64,000 bases of DNA from Bacteroidales bacterium (GCA_024694125.1 JAILKE010000038.1:23933-87932); one strand, 5' to 3'; shown: positions 47,534 through 57,345, counted from the stretch's first letter. Numbers and translations: made by a program. Notes: a model not told the origin generated them from the letters alone.

Positions 47534-50257
47534 TCAGAAATTCAGCGTGAGCTCGCCACCGAAGAATGGCTTGTACCAATTACGTTGCGTGTGGGCATAA
47601 CCATCCTGATACTTGGGACTGACCTGAATGACATTGTTGGCAAAGAAGGAGAGTTTGGCATGGCGGTTGAACTCCTTGGTTGCCTTGATGTTCCAGAGCA
47701 GCGATACAGGCAAAGCATTTTCGTTGTATCGCGATGAGAGGAAACTGCGGCGCAGACGCTCCAATTGAGCATCATCCGTCAGGTCGAAGGGATGAATCTC
47801 GCCTGCCGTATCCATATAGTGCTCCGGATATTCGCTTACATCAGTACCCAAGTGCGACCGTTGGAACCAGATGACCTGGATGAAATTGGTGAAGATGAGT
47901 TTCCAATCGGGAATATGCGTATTGATCCAGAAGTTCGTATTGAAATTCTCAGCATATTCCTTCTCGAAACCATCATAGATACCGACATAGGGGTACATCT
48001 GGTCATTAATCATTATGCTGGGACGGTACATCACGGGGACACCGCTCGAATAGACCGTATGATAGTAGGCGCCATTCACCTCAATGTCACTGCGCAGAGG
48101 TTCGATGTTTGGAATGTGCAGACGATATTCGATGCCACGCTTTTCCACCCTTGCGCTGTTGGTCGGCACACGCATGGCCATAAAAGTCTCCATCGTCCGG
48201 GACAGGAAGTCATCGCGCGTAGGACGTCCCGTCACCTCATGGCTCAATGCATAGTAATAAGTATAACTGGCGGGCGCATAGGTGGTGAAGTATTCGACAC
48301 CGCCCTTCATCGTCTCGCTGAATGCAGTGATGCTCCATTCATAGCCATTCCACTTACCATCATATCCACCTTCTATCTTGTAGTTTCTGTTGGCATCAAT
48401 GCGAGGATTGGCAGGATTCTGAATCTTCGTATTCGTGATGAGCAGACGCTGACTCTCGTCGGTGAAGTAGGCATTGAGTGCGATATAGTCGTGATATACC
48501 TTGTCCGGATAGAGATAGTCTGCCGATGGCAACTTGTTCTCTATACCCCATCCCAGCCTGAGCGTGTGACTCATCACCTTGCCTCGCACATCGTGATAGA
48601 GCGTATAGCTGCCCTGCATACGTGGGTCAAGCAGTACCTTGCCATTGAGCAGATACTCCGATGGCAGATTGAACATCATCGTCTCTCGCAGTCCGATTGA
48701 CAGGTTTGTCTCCCGCTCTCCTGCCCGATGGCGCAACTTGACCTCGGCATACCCTGCCTGGTGGGCTATGGCGGGGATGTCGCTGTTCTTACGCGGCCGG
48801 ATGCAATCGGACGATGGGAATGGCGGGCGATTCAAGTCGAATACAGCTCCGGCGCCCAGGTTCTTGTTCACATTGAGCATGCTGCCCAACAGCAGGGAGT
48901 AGTTCCATCGCTCTCCCATCATACCATACTTCTGTGCATCGATCTGAGCCTGGCAGTTCAGGGGACGATTGTCTATCTCGTAGTACGTATCATAACTCGA
49001 TGGCAGGTAGATACCTTCGCTCTCCCCCTCCTCGGTACTATGTTGCAGCGGCATCACGGTACGGTTGATGACATGCTTGTGATGTTCCAGGCTGTTGTCC
49101 GAATAGTCCGCAGCCAGGATCAACACCACATCATCTATCCATTTTTGTCCCAGTTCCATCTTCATCTTCGAACTGAGACTGGCCCGTTGGTAACGGCTGT
49201 TGTACTTCTCGTGGTAAGCCTCAATCATCTCGTCTGTCTTGCGGTTGCTGAACGATGTCACGTAACTGCCCAGCACATTCATATTGACCACCTTGCCGGC
49301 CCAGTGGCGCTGATTGTTCCAGTTGAGTTGTCCGCTCACACGGTTGTAGGCGCCGCGTTCATCCTCTATCTGTGACTGCGAACGTACGATGTCGGCACCC
49401 ATATGGAGTGTACCCAGTGCATCTGACAGGCGGAATCCCTTGCCGACATAGGCCAGTTTGTTCTGTGGGTCGAACTTTACACGCGAATGCAGCGGACTGG
49501 CACCCTGCTTGGCCTGTACCTGGATACTGCCAGAACTGAGGTTACCCTCTTTGGCCGACGAAATACCACGCACCACCGTAACACTCTCTATGTGGTCGCT
49601 CGACAGTGTACGCAGGTCCATACCTGCATTGACACGGACATTACCTTCCCCATCAGCAGAACTTGAACCTGTCACACCCTGCATCTGTATGCGCATACCG
49701 TCATTGTTCATCGATACTCCGTTGACCGACACACCCATGCCGAACGAACTGCTCAGGTCCGCACCCACTTGTCTGCTGCTGATCAGCGAACTGTTCTGCA
49801 TATTGTCACTACCTATCTTACCACCTGGCAGCAGGACGAAGATATCCTTGAGCGACGTGGGCTGGATATACTCGAGAGCCTCTTGGCCGATGGTGGCGTC
49901 ACTGCCCACCTTGTCGAGATACTTAGCGGTGACCGTGAAGTCACTCAGCGCGATGCTCTGCTCATCGAGCACTATGTCAAGATGAGTCTCATCGCGTGGC
50001 ACGAGAATCTCCCGGGGCTGGTAACCCAGGGACTGTACCCGGATGTGGCAATCCCTACCATCGTCCACTCGCAGTTCATACCGTCCGTCATAGTCAGCCA
50101 CGGCACCCTTGCGCATCTCTTTGGCATAGATGGTAGCAAAGGGGATTGGTTCCCCGTCCAATGCACTTTTCACAGTACCTCGCAGGACAGTCTGGCCCTG
50201 AGCCAGCACATACACGGACATCGCAAGTAGCATCAGGAGATATTTCTTTATTGACAT
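47534..50257 (-). CDS. TonB-dependent receptor with carboxypeptidase-like N-terminal domain
   Basis: GTVKSALDGEPIPFATIYAKEMRKGAVADYDGRYELRV; plug region; C-terminal barrel ending FFGGELTLNF. Confidence 0.88.
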   Translation of the reverse strand: MSIKKYLLMLLAMSVYVLAQGQTVLRGTVKSALDGEPIPFATIYAKEMRKGAVADYDGRYELRVDDGRDCHIRVQSLGYQPREILVPRDETHLDIVLDEQSIALSDFTVTAKYLDKVGSDATIGQEALEYIQPTSLKDIFVLLPGGKIGSDNMQNSSLISSRQVGADLSSSFGMGVSVNGVSMNNDGMRIQMQGVTGSSSADGEGNVRVNAGMDLRTLSSDHIESVTVVRGISSAKEGNLSSGSIQVQAKQGASPLHSRVKFDPQNKLAYVGKGFRLSDALGTLHMGADIVRSQSQIEDERGAYNRVSGQLNWNNQRHWAGKVVNMNVLGSYVTSFSNRKTDEMIEAYHEKYNSRYQRASLSSKMKMELGQKWIDDVVLILAADYSDNSLEHHKHVINRTVMPLQHSTEEGESEGIYLPSSYDTYYEIDNRPLNCQAQIDAQKYGMMGERWNYSLLLGSMLNVNKNLGAGAVFDLNRPPFPSSDCIRPRKNSDIPAIAHQAGYAEVKLRHRAGERETNLSIGLRETMMFNLPSEYLLNGKVLLDPRMQGSYTLYHDVRGKVMSHTLRLGWGIENKLPSADYLYPDKVYHDYIALNAYFTDESQRLLITNTKIQNPANPRIDANRNYKIEGGYDGKWNGYEWSITAFSETMKGGVEYFTTYAPASYTYYYALSHEVTGRPTRDDFLSRTMETFMAMRVPTNSARVEKRGIEYRLHIPNIEPLRSDIEVNGAYYHTVYSSGVPVMYRPSIMINDQMYPYVGIYDGFEKEYAENFNTNFWINTHIPDWKLIFTNFIQVIWFQRSHLGTDVSEYPEHYMDTAGEIHPFDLTDDAQLERLRRSFLSSRYNENALPVSLLWNIKATKEFNRHAKLSFFANNVIQVSPKYQDGYAHTQRNWYKPFFGGELTLNF

Positions 50258-50285
50258 TTGGCGAAACTTTATATGCGAAACAAGA

Positions 50286-50314
50286 CAGAAAGCTCCTTTG
50301 TAGAGAGCTTTCTG
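50286..50314 (-). terminator. Intercistronic stem-loop (between DUF4876-like gene and TonB receptor)
   Basis: CAGAAAGCTC-CTTTGTAGA-GAGCTTTCTG 10-bp stem, no long T-tract on minus. Confidence 0.6.
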
Positions 50315-50348
50315 CCCATATTAAGTAGTCATTCTAAGTCAGTCTTAT

Positions 50349-51533
50349 TTACTTGATGTAGTTCTTCTGGCCGCCTACGTTGACAACATAGTCATTGGCG
50401 CTGTCGTTAGTATCCATTCGGAAGCCCTGGTCGGCAGACTTACGCTCGATGAACTGGTTCTTGAAACCACCGTACATGCCTTCGTCAGCGATGGTGATAT
50501 AACTCTTGTCAACGCTGACTGGAAGCACCTTGCGCAGCATATTGTCTGCACTGGCAGCCTCCACGCCATCTATGATCCAGGACTGTGGAATGATGAGGTA
50601 ATCCTGCATCTGGTTACCCCAAGCACCGGTCACCTTCATATTAGCCAGGTGTGCTGGTACATAAGTGCTGAGGTCAGTATCGGGCCGGAGCAGCATCATC
50701 GGAGCATAACCGCCATAACCCCATGAGAAAGCCTGGAACATCGAATAATCGACGGTCACATTGGTCACATCAGGATTGTCGGTGGTCATAGAGTACTCGT
50801 AGGGCACATATATCTCGAAGTCTGCACCTGTCAGGTTGCGTGCAGCTGGCTTGGTACCTCCAGCTGTATGGTCGATAGCCGAGTGAGCAATGACCAACTG
50901 CTCGCCTGGCTGTACCAGATAAGTGCGGCCATCTCCGGGGATGCTATATATCTGGCTCACTACGATCGAGTCGCGCAACAGGTATGCGCTCTTGAGGCCG
51001 TCATCCTCCACGCAGTTGTAGTCGCCGCAGATAGCGAAAGACAGTCCATCGGCATAGAGAGGCACATCACTGACATTGAGGATGGTAAAGTACTCCTCAT
51101 AGTAGTTGTTGTCCCACGAACCATTGCTTGAACAGTTGAAGAAGAGTTCATTGAGTACGAAGGTCTTCTCCAGGGTTGACTCGATGTTGACCAGATTGAT
51201 TTCAGCCAACTTATTCTGCTCAGAGAAGGTGAAAGACTCTATACTGCCGTAGAGGGTAGCAGCACCATTGACCGTATCCTTGGCAACAACGGAATACTGA
51301 CCATAAGGCAAGTTGACCAGAGCGTTACCCGCATCATCGGCCGTGCAGTTATATACCATCAGGGAACGAAGTTCTGTGACAGTAATCTGGAACAAGGTAT
51401 AGTCCACGTTCTCTTTCTCGCTGTTCAACTGAACGGTCAAAGTAGCTAAACTGACATTGTCATCATCATCTGAACATGAAGAGGCTACACATATACCTAA
51501 TACGCACAATAATAAGTAAGTAAACTTTTTCAT
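50349..51533 (-). CDS. DUF4876-like surface lipoprotein
   Basis: Lipobox VASSC followed by SDDDDN; ELFFNCSSNGSWDNNYYEEYFTILN; upstream of TonB receptor. Confidence 0.72.
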   Translation of the reverse strand: MKKFTYLLLCVLGICVASSCSDDDDNVSLATLTVQLNSEKENVDYTLFQITVTELRSLMVYNCTADDAGNALVNLPYGQYSVVAKDTVNGAATLYGSIESFTFSEQNKLAEINLVNIESTLEKTFVLNELFFNCSSNGSWDNNYYEEYFTILNVSDVPLYADGLSFAICGDYNCVEDDGLKSAYLLRDSIVVSQIYSIPGDGRTYLVQPGEQLVIAHSAIDHTAGGTKPAARNLTGADFEIYVPYEYSMTTDNPDVTNVTVDYSMFQAFSWGYGGYAPMMLLRPDTDLSTYVPAHLANMKVTGAWGNQMQDYLIIPQSWIIDGVEAASADNMLRKVLPVSVDKSYITIADEGMYGGFKNQFIERKSADQGFRMDTNDSANDYVVNVGGQKNYIK

Positions 51534-51572
51534 TTTTTAATATAGAATAACGTTTTTTATGCTTTGGGCGTG

Positions 51573-51603
51573 CAAAAATATTGTATTTTATTTCATTTAT
51601 CAA
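51573..51603 (-). promoter_or_regulatory. Promoter for DUF4876-TonB cluster
   Basis: CAAAAATA-N20-CAA on plus = TTG-N20-TATTTTTG on minus. Confidence 0.6.
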
Positions 51604-51816
51604 TACCTATTTGTAGGTATCATGGTACAACAACCATCGCAATCACTTGTTTATCAATCTATTTATACAATTCATTTCTTTCTCTATTCCTTCTTAGGCA
51701 CTCTCTATTCATCCATTATTGCCAATCGCATATAGCAAGACGACACATTCATCTTCATCTCCATCCACACTAAGGGAAACAAGGTAGACACGTTTGCCTT
51801 GACGAGAATCCACCCC

Positions 51817-51852
51817 CAAAAAAATGCCAGTGCAAATTGATGCACTGGCATT
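51817..51852 (-). terminator. Terminator of 51888 gene
   Basis: AATGCCAGTGCA-AATTGA-TGCACTGGCATT with A-tract on plus = U-tract on minus. Confidence 0.88.
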
Positions 51853-51887
51853 ATGATAAACTTGATTATTACTCGACGAATATCCGA

Positions 51888-52586
51888 TCAGAGACCTTTG
51901 ATTGCCTTGGGAGTGATCAGGAGCTGCTTATATTGGCTGATGATGCCATCCTTCTCCAACAATGGGAGGATATGTGTAGCCAGACGACGCTCGCGCTTAT
52001 CGTTCTCCGCATAATATTCTTCATACAGAGCATTATTATTCTTGAGCCACTCGCACATCTGGTCATCACCTATCATTTGAATGTCGATGCGTCCATTCTT
52101 GTCTGATCCTTTCGTAATGAGATAGCAGACCTGGTGATGCAACTGGTTACTTGCCACAATGGCACCGCCTATTGCACCTAAAAAGAATCCAGCCGTAGAA
52201 ACCTGCGATGCAGCTTCCTGTCCGATGGGACGATTTACGAACAACAATGAATCATGTCCTATGCGGAAAGCCAGCGTATAACCATTACCGAACCTGGTGT
52301 TTTCGAATTGGAGATTACGACAGTTCACATACAACTTACCTTCATTTTCAACGGCAAATGCTTTCTTCTTGAGTTGTTTTTTGACCTTTCTGTCCTTGGA
52401 TTTCATTTTGTAATCATTGCCACCTACCCACACTTGATGGCCAGTGCCATTACACTTGATTTCGACAGAATCAATCATTTCACACTTGCCCTGAACAAAG
52501 TCCTCATAAGTAGCATAACTTTTGACTTGGGCCTGCAGAGAGCAGGCAGATAGCAACAAGGCTGCACACAATAAAAAGGTTTTCAT
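51888..52586 (-). CDS. Hypothetical secreted protein
   Basis: Signal peptide MKTFLLCAALLLSACSLQAQ; 232 aa. Confidence 0.78.
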   Translation of the reverse strand: MKTFLLCAALLLSACSLQAQVKSYATYEDFVQGKCEMIDSVEIKCNGTGHQVWVGGNDYKMKSKDRKVKKQLKKKAFAVENEGKLYVNCRNLQFENTRFGNGYTLAFRIGHDSLLFVNRPIGQEAASQVSTAGFFLGAIGGAIVASNQLHHQVCYLITKGSDKNGRIDIQMIGDDQMCEWLKNNNALYEEYYAENDKRERRLATHILPLLEKDGIISQYKQLLITPKAIKGL

Positions 52587-52997
52587 AAAAGATTAATAAA
52601 ATTGAAGTTTTTGATGATAGTATAAAAAGGAATTAACTTGTAGAAATAACTATTTCAACCCAGATCTTTAGCTTCTCCATCCCATTGAGCCTTAAAAAAA
52701 CAGCCTAAGTGTCCCAACCGTATATAGAATATATATGTGTGTGTTTTTTCAATGAGTGTTTAATATCTGTGTCAGAGGGGAATGAACACTTAGACTGTTT
52801 ATTGGGGGATTAAATTATCTATATGGGCAACAACCTCTGTCTTGCTACGTTCACATAGATACAACCATTTTAAAGATCATTAGGGTGTTTGGAACAGAAA
52901 AACAAATGAATGTTCCAACATTTGACTTAACGACAATTATCAATCTGCAACAAAATAAATATATGACTAACTATTAGATGTATTTATTTGGACGCTG

Positions 52998-53032
52998 CAA
53001 AGTTAGAACAAAAAATTGGTTTTTCCATCAAA
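52998..53032 (-). promoter_or_regulatory. Bacteroidetes-type promoter about 410 bp upstream of the 52586 start
   Basis: CAAAGTTA-N23-CAAA on plus = TTTG-N23-TAACTTTG on minus. Confidence 0.55.
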
Positions 53033-53165
53033 AGGTATGTTTCAATGTGTTTCACGCAAATGTTAAAAATTGTTTTAGATTTCACTCATTTCACATTAAA
53101 TCACTAATTATCAGATAATAAAACAACTAAAAACCGGTATATAAAACATTGTCTCAATTTTACGA

Positions 53166-53205
53166 GATGAAACAAGTTGAAACATTTTGAAACATCTTGA
53201 AACAA
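53166..53205. repeat. 10-bp tandem repeat GAAACANNTT (4 copies)
   Basis: GAAACAAGTT GAAACATTTT GAAACATCTT GAAACAATAT. Confidence 0.85.
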
Positions 53206-53387
53206 TATTTATCTCATTTTGTAATCAATTTTGTAATAAAAATGACCTTGTGTTCAGCAACTATTAATCAATATCCTTGCACAAAAACCATTATCTACAA
53301 AAACAAAATGTGCACAATAAAACATAATTCCAGCCATTACCAAAAATTTGTTTTATTATGCACACTGTATATTCAAAAGGGGAACGG

Positions 53388-53487
53388 AACGCGAGCACCG
53401 CGAGCTTTAACACGAGCGCAGCGAGTATTACCGCGAAGCATTAACGCGAGCACCGCGAGCATTAACACGAACGAAGTGAGTATTACC
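53388..53487. repeat. 55-bp tandem duplication of CGCGAGCACCGCGAGC...ACGAGCGCAGCGAGTATTACC
   Basis: Two copies offset by 55 bp, each with two internal half-units. Confidence 0.88.
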
Positions 53488-54682
53488 TTTTCGTTATTCG
53501 CTTCACGCCGTACCAGATGACTGTATAGTGAATCAATACGAAGACGAGGCAGCCGATGAATGCAGCGAGGTAGAAGATACCCATACCTGCAGGTTGCAGG
53601 CTCGGAGATGCCTCAAGGATGAGTGCACCAATGTATGGATAGAAGATACTGCACAGCATGGCAGCGACAGCCCATACAATGACATCGACGACCAGAGCCA
53701 ACAATCTATATGGCCGAGTGATCTGCTTCTGGTTGTACCCGAGACTGATGAGGTTGCGGAATATCTCGCGATTGCGCTCAATAAGCAGCAGGAAACTGAC
53801 GACGAGCAGGAAGAAAGAGAGCAACATCACCAGGATACCTACAGCAGCCACCGCCCATACGATACCATAGACCATGGAACGCATACGAACCAGCGCTTCG
53901 CCGCCATCAGCGACCACATAGTGCATGCGGGTCAAGTACTGGAGCAGAGATGCGCCAGCCTCCTCTCCACGGGTGCGGACTATCAGGCGCGATGGACTGT
54001 CATCCTTTCCCTCTCCATACACACGGTTGGCATCGGCCAGGAAAGCATCAGGCACCAAGATGGTGTTGAGACGGGTCGAGAAACCGACGATGCGGGCGTG
54101 GTAGAAACTGCCGCCGATGATGAGCTGGAAAGTAAACTGTCCTACCAGACCTTCGGCAAGTTGCGGCAGACCACGTGCCGAAGCATAACCGAAGTTGTAG
54201 AGGTCAAGGTAGTTACGAGGGACCAATACCGGCACGAAGCGGTCGCTCAGGTCAGCCTTCCACTCAATGTCATCCAGAGGCAAGTCGATAAACTCGTCCG
54301 GTACGGACTCCAGGAACATCTCAGTCCGGAGCGTACGATGACCAGCGCTCACCATAGCATCGACCGTGAAACGGGCGGTACGGAAGGGAGCCACCTCACT
54401 CACATCGGGCAGTGCGCGCAGTTCTTCAATCTCATGTTCATTGAACGAGAGCGACTGACCACCTATCAGACCCTTCACGGTAGTACGCAGACTGACCGGT
54501 TTACTGATGACTAAATAATTCTCGGAAAACAGAGCATCGTCCGACTGATAAGCTCGGTCAATGTCTCTATAAGACTGCATACACAACATAACGATGAGGG
54601 CTCCAACCAAGCCACCTACACCGAAGATGAGTAATTGCCACGCGCTAACATTGCGCCGCAACAAAAGGAAAAGGTATTTCAT
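53483..54682 (-). CDS. FtsX-like ABC transporter permease
   Basis: N- and C-terminal TM blocks, IFRNLISLGYNQKQITRPY cytoplasmic motif; 4-bp overlap with ATPase gene. Confidence 0.88.
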   Translation of the reverse strand: MKYLFLLLRRNVSAWQLLIFGVGGLVGALIVMLCMQSYRDIDRAYQSDDALFSENYLVISKPVSLRTTVKGLIGGQSLSFNEHEIEELRALPDVSEVAPFRTARFTVDAMVSAGHRTLRTEMFLESVPDEFIDLPLDDIEWKADLSDRFVPVLVPRNYLDLYNFGYASARGLPQLAEGLVGQFTFQLIIGGSFYHARIVGFSTRLNTILVPDAFLADANRVYGEGKDDSPSRLIVRTRGEEAGASLLQYLTRMHYVVADGGEALVRMRSMVYGIVWAVAAVGILVMLLSFFLLVVSFLLLIERNREIFRNLISLGYNQKQITRPYRLLALVVDVIVWAVAAMLCSIFYPYIGALILEASPSLQPAGMGIFYLAAFIGCLVFVLIHYTVIWYGVKRITKR

Positions 54683-55335
54683 AGCTTATAGATTTGTGAA
54701 AAATCGCTTGGCAAATGATGACCTACCGACGTCACAATCAGGCAGAGGTCATCCGCAACCTGCCGTTCACGCACCATCTCGGCCATAACAGCTGCATTGG
54801 CAGGGTCAAGGTGCGATACAGGTTCGTCGAGCAACAGGAAACTGCAGGGCTGGCACAACGCCCGCACGAAAGCGACGCGCTGCTGCTGGCCCAATGAAAG
54901 CATAGAACAAGGGCAGTCCATACGGTCGGCCAATCCCAATCGGGACAATTGCTGGCGCACTTCGTGCTCTGTAGTATATTGAGTTAATTGATTTTTGAGC
55001 ATCACATTCTCGACAGCAGTCAAGTCGGCGAACAATCGATGCTCCTGGAACATAACACCGATGTGCTGTCGGAGCAGCTCGCTGGGTTCAATACAGAGTT
55101 CTGTTCCCTGCTCATCCAAATAATGGAGCTGGCCTACGTAATCACTTCGCAGTTGCGCCATGTAGGAGCACAACGAGGTCTTGCCCCTACCCGACTCAGC
55201 CTGCAGCAGGATGGTCTCTCCACGAGAGAACTTCACCTGGTGCAACCAGATGTCCGAAGAATCTCCGCAGGGCTCTTGCCCCACGAAGACCTTCGGCAAC
55301 ATATTATCAAGTGATATAGAATTAAGCGAAAGCAT
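54679..55335 (-). CDS. ABC transporter ATP-binding protein (LolD-like, degenerate motifs)
   Basis: AESGRGKTSL Walker A-like, SLGQQQRVAFVRAL signature-like, LLLDEPVSHLD Walker B. Confidence 0.87.
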   Translation of the reverse strand: MLSLNSISLDNMLPKVFVGQEPCGDSSDIWLHQVKFSRGETILLQAESGRGKTSLCSYMAQLRSDYVGQLHYLDEQGTELCIEPSELLRQHIGVMFQEHRLFADLTAVENVMLKNQLTQYTTEHEVRQQLSRLGLADRMDCPCSMLSLGQQQRVAFVRALCQPCSFLLLDEPVSHLDPANAAVMAEMVRERQVADDLCLIVTSVGHHLPSDFSQIYKL

Positions 55336-55339
55336 CGAC

Positions 55340-55528
55340 TCTATTTACTATTTGACAATTAATTTATTATTGACTATTTGACCATTTACGATTTACTATT
55401 TATTGAATTATTGAAATATTTAATTATTTCCCACCCAATTGGTTTCCAATTGGAGTGGTTTTTCAATTTTCAACTTTCAATTGTCAATTCGTAAATTTTA
55501 TCAATTATCAATTGTCAATTATCAATTA
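55340..55528 (-). repeat. AT-rich intergenic element, copy B (upstream of LolD-like gene)
   Basis: On minus: TTGATAAAATTTACGAATTGACAATTGAAAGTTGAAAA...CCAATTGGGTGGGAAATAATTAAAT...CAAATAGTAAATA-N6-ATG. Confidence 0.8.
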
Positions 55529-55584
55529 TGGACGACGTCTTTGTACGTCCATGGACGTCGTCCATCTTTGTCAATTATCAATTA

Positions 55585-57126
55585 TTAATACGCGTTTCCC
55601 GCAGCAGCCTGACGGATGACGTCTTCGACCAGGTTGACAATCTGCTTGAATGAGTTTGTCTTCTTGTCGGTCATTACACATTCGCCTTTAGCGTGGAGCA
55701 TATCATTGGCATCATTGGAGGCTACGGCATAGTCGAACTTGCTTACAGCCATCTGAGCGACAGCCTGATACATACCTAGGTCAAGTGTTGAGAGCATCTC
55801 GCCCAGAGCAGCGAAGTCTATAGCGAAACCCATCTTTTTGATCTGGTCAGCAGTGCGGTTCTGATTGAAGTTCTCGTCGAGGGCGACCCACTGGCCATCC
55901 TTGATGACACGGTCACAGTAAGATACAGGCATACAGAAGATGCGGTCTGCAGTCTTGCCGATCACATATTTCTCCAACAGGATGAGACGGTCTGCCGACT
56001 GCTCCTGAACCTGATCATCCTTGACCAGTTCAGCCTTCAATGCATTCCAGAGCTTATCACCCTTCACGTCTGCAGCGAAGTACACCATTGGCAATTGCTC
56101 CTCCATTCCGATGAAGGAGAGGCACATATCACCCTCTATCTCGTTCAGGTCCTCCATAGAGAGGTTTGCATTGGTCAGGAACTCCGAAATCTTGCCCTTG
56201 AACATCTTATCGTAGAAATTGCCGACAGTTGGAAGTTGTTTGACAGCACCCTCAGCAACAGCGATTGCCTCCGAAGGCAGGTAGTTGAAATCACGACCAG
56301 TAGCCTGCGCATAGCAGTTCATCAAATCCTGGTTCACACCGCCGCATCGGGTTTCCGTAACAATCTTACCATCCTCGAAATTGGTAGTCGAGAGGACCTT
56401 CATCGACTGCAGGATTTCAGTTACAGCCTGAGTATCGAACTGCTCATTAGCTTCACTATTACGGACAGCCTCTTCGTATAGATGCGAGAACTGGCTATAA
56501 TCACAAGCATAGGCAATGTCGGCATGGCAATCTGCCATCTGCTTGAACACCTCATTACTCTGGATAGCCTGATCGGCTGCCGACAGAGAGAAGAGGCTGG
56601 CGACATCGCGTTTCTTGGATGCCCAGAAGACAAACGAAGTCTCATCATAGGCCAACATATCTTCATTTTCGTCACCGAATCTAACCAGTGTCACGTCACC
56701 CTTTTCTTCGTAGGTGACACCACTCTTGACAAACGTATCGAGGCATTTACGGACAGCCTCCTTGTTGCAAACTGCCAATACTACACCCACTTCAGTATTT
56801 TCTGCGTCCTGGCCTTGAGAATTGACCATCATCACCATAGGTTTGGTGAAGTCTATACCGGACAATTGTGGAGTTTCGAGGAGCAGTTTGGCGTACTCCT
56901 GCGTCTCACGGTCCAAAGCCAACATTGCAGTATTAGCCAGACCATTGAGCGACACGTTATTGCCCAGGTCGCCTTTCTTGGCCAATGATCCGAGGTCAAC
57001 CGATACGTTCATCATCGTATCCGTTGGTACTACTTTGAGATAACTCTCTTTTTTCTGACAGGCTGCCAGCAATACGACCATTGCCATGACAGCCATTCCT
57101 TGAATGATGTGAATAAGCTTTTTCAT
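55585..57126 (-). CDS. DUF4836-like lipoprotein
   Basis: Lipobox LLAAC; SYLKVVPTDTMMNVSVDLGSLAKKGDL. Confidence 0.78.
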   Translation of the reverse strand: MKKLIHIIQGMAVMAMVVLLAACQKKESYLKVVPTDTMMNVSVDLGSLAKKGDLGNNVSLNGLANTAMLALDRETQEYAKLLLETPQLSGIDFTKPMVMMVNSQGQDAENTEVGVVLAVCNKEAVRKCLDTFVKSGVTYEEKGDVTLVRFGDENEDMLAYDETSFVFWASKKRDVASLFSLSAADQAIQSNEVFKQMADCHADIAYACDYSQFSHLYEEAVRNSEANEQFDTQAVTEILQSMKVLSTTNFEDGKIVTETRCGGVNQDLMNCYAQATGRDFNYLPSEAIAVAEGAVKQLPTVGNFYDKMFKGKISEFLTNANLSMEDLNEIEGDMCLSFIGMEEQLPMVYFAADVKGDKLWNALKAELVKDDQVQEQSADRLILLEKYVIGKTADRIFCMPVSYCDRVIKDGQWVALDENFNQNRTADQIKKMGFAIDFAALGEMLSTLDLGMYQAVAQMAVSKFDYAVASNDANDMLHAKGECVMTDKKTNSFKQIVNLVEDVIRQAAAGNAY

Positions 57127-57225
57127 TCGAATGAAAATAAAATTGAACTATGTGCGAGCACGCTCGCTGAAATTATTGGGTTAAAACCTAAAACGACAAT
57201 GTAATGTTTGTGGGGACTAAAAGTG

Positions 57226-57345
57226 GAAATGTAAAGACAAGTGGGGAAAGAAATGTAAAGACAAGTGGGGAAAGTTTGGGATAGGCAGGATAGTTTGGGA
57301 TAATTAGGATAGTTAAAGATAGTTGGGATAGTAAGGATAGTTAAA
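57226..57345. repeat. 24-bp tandem pair (GAAATGTAAAGACAAGTGGGGAAA) followed by GGATAGTT(A) micro-repeats
   Basis: Direct reading of intergenic sequence. Confidence 0.88.
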
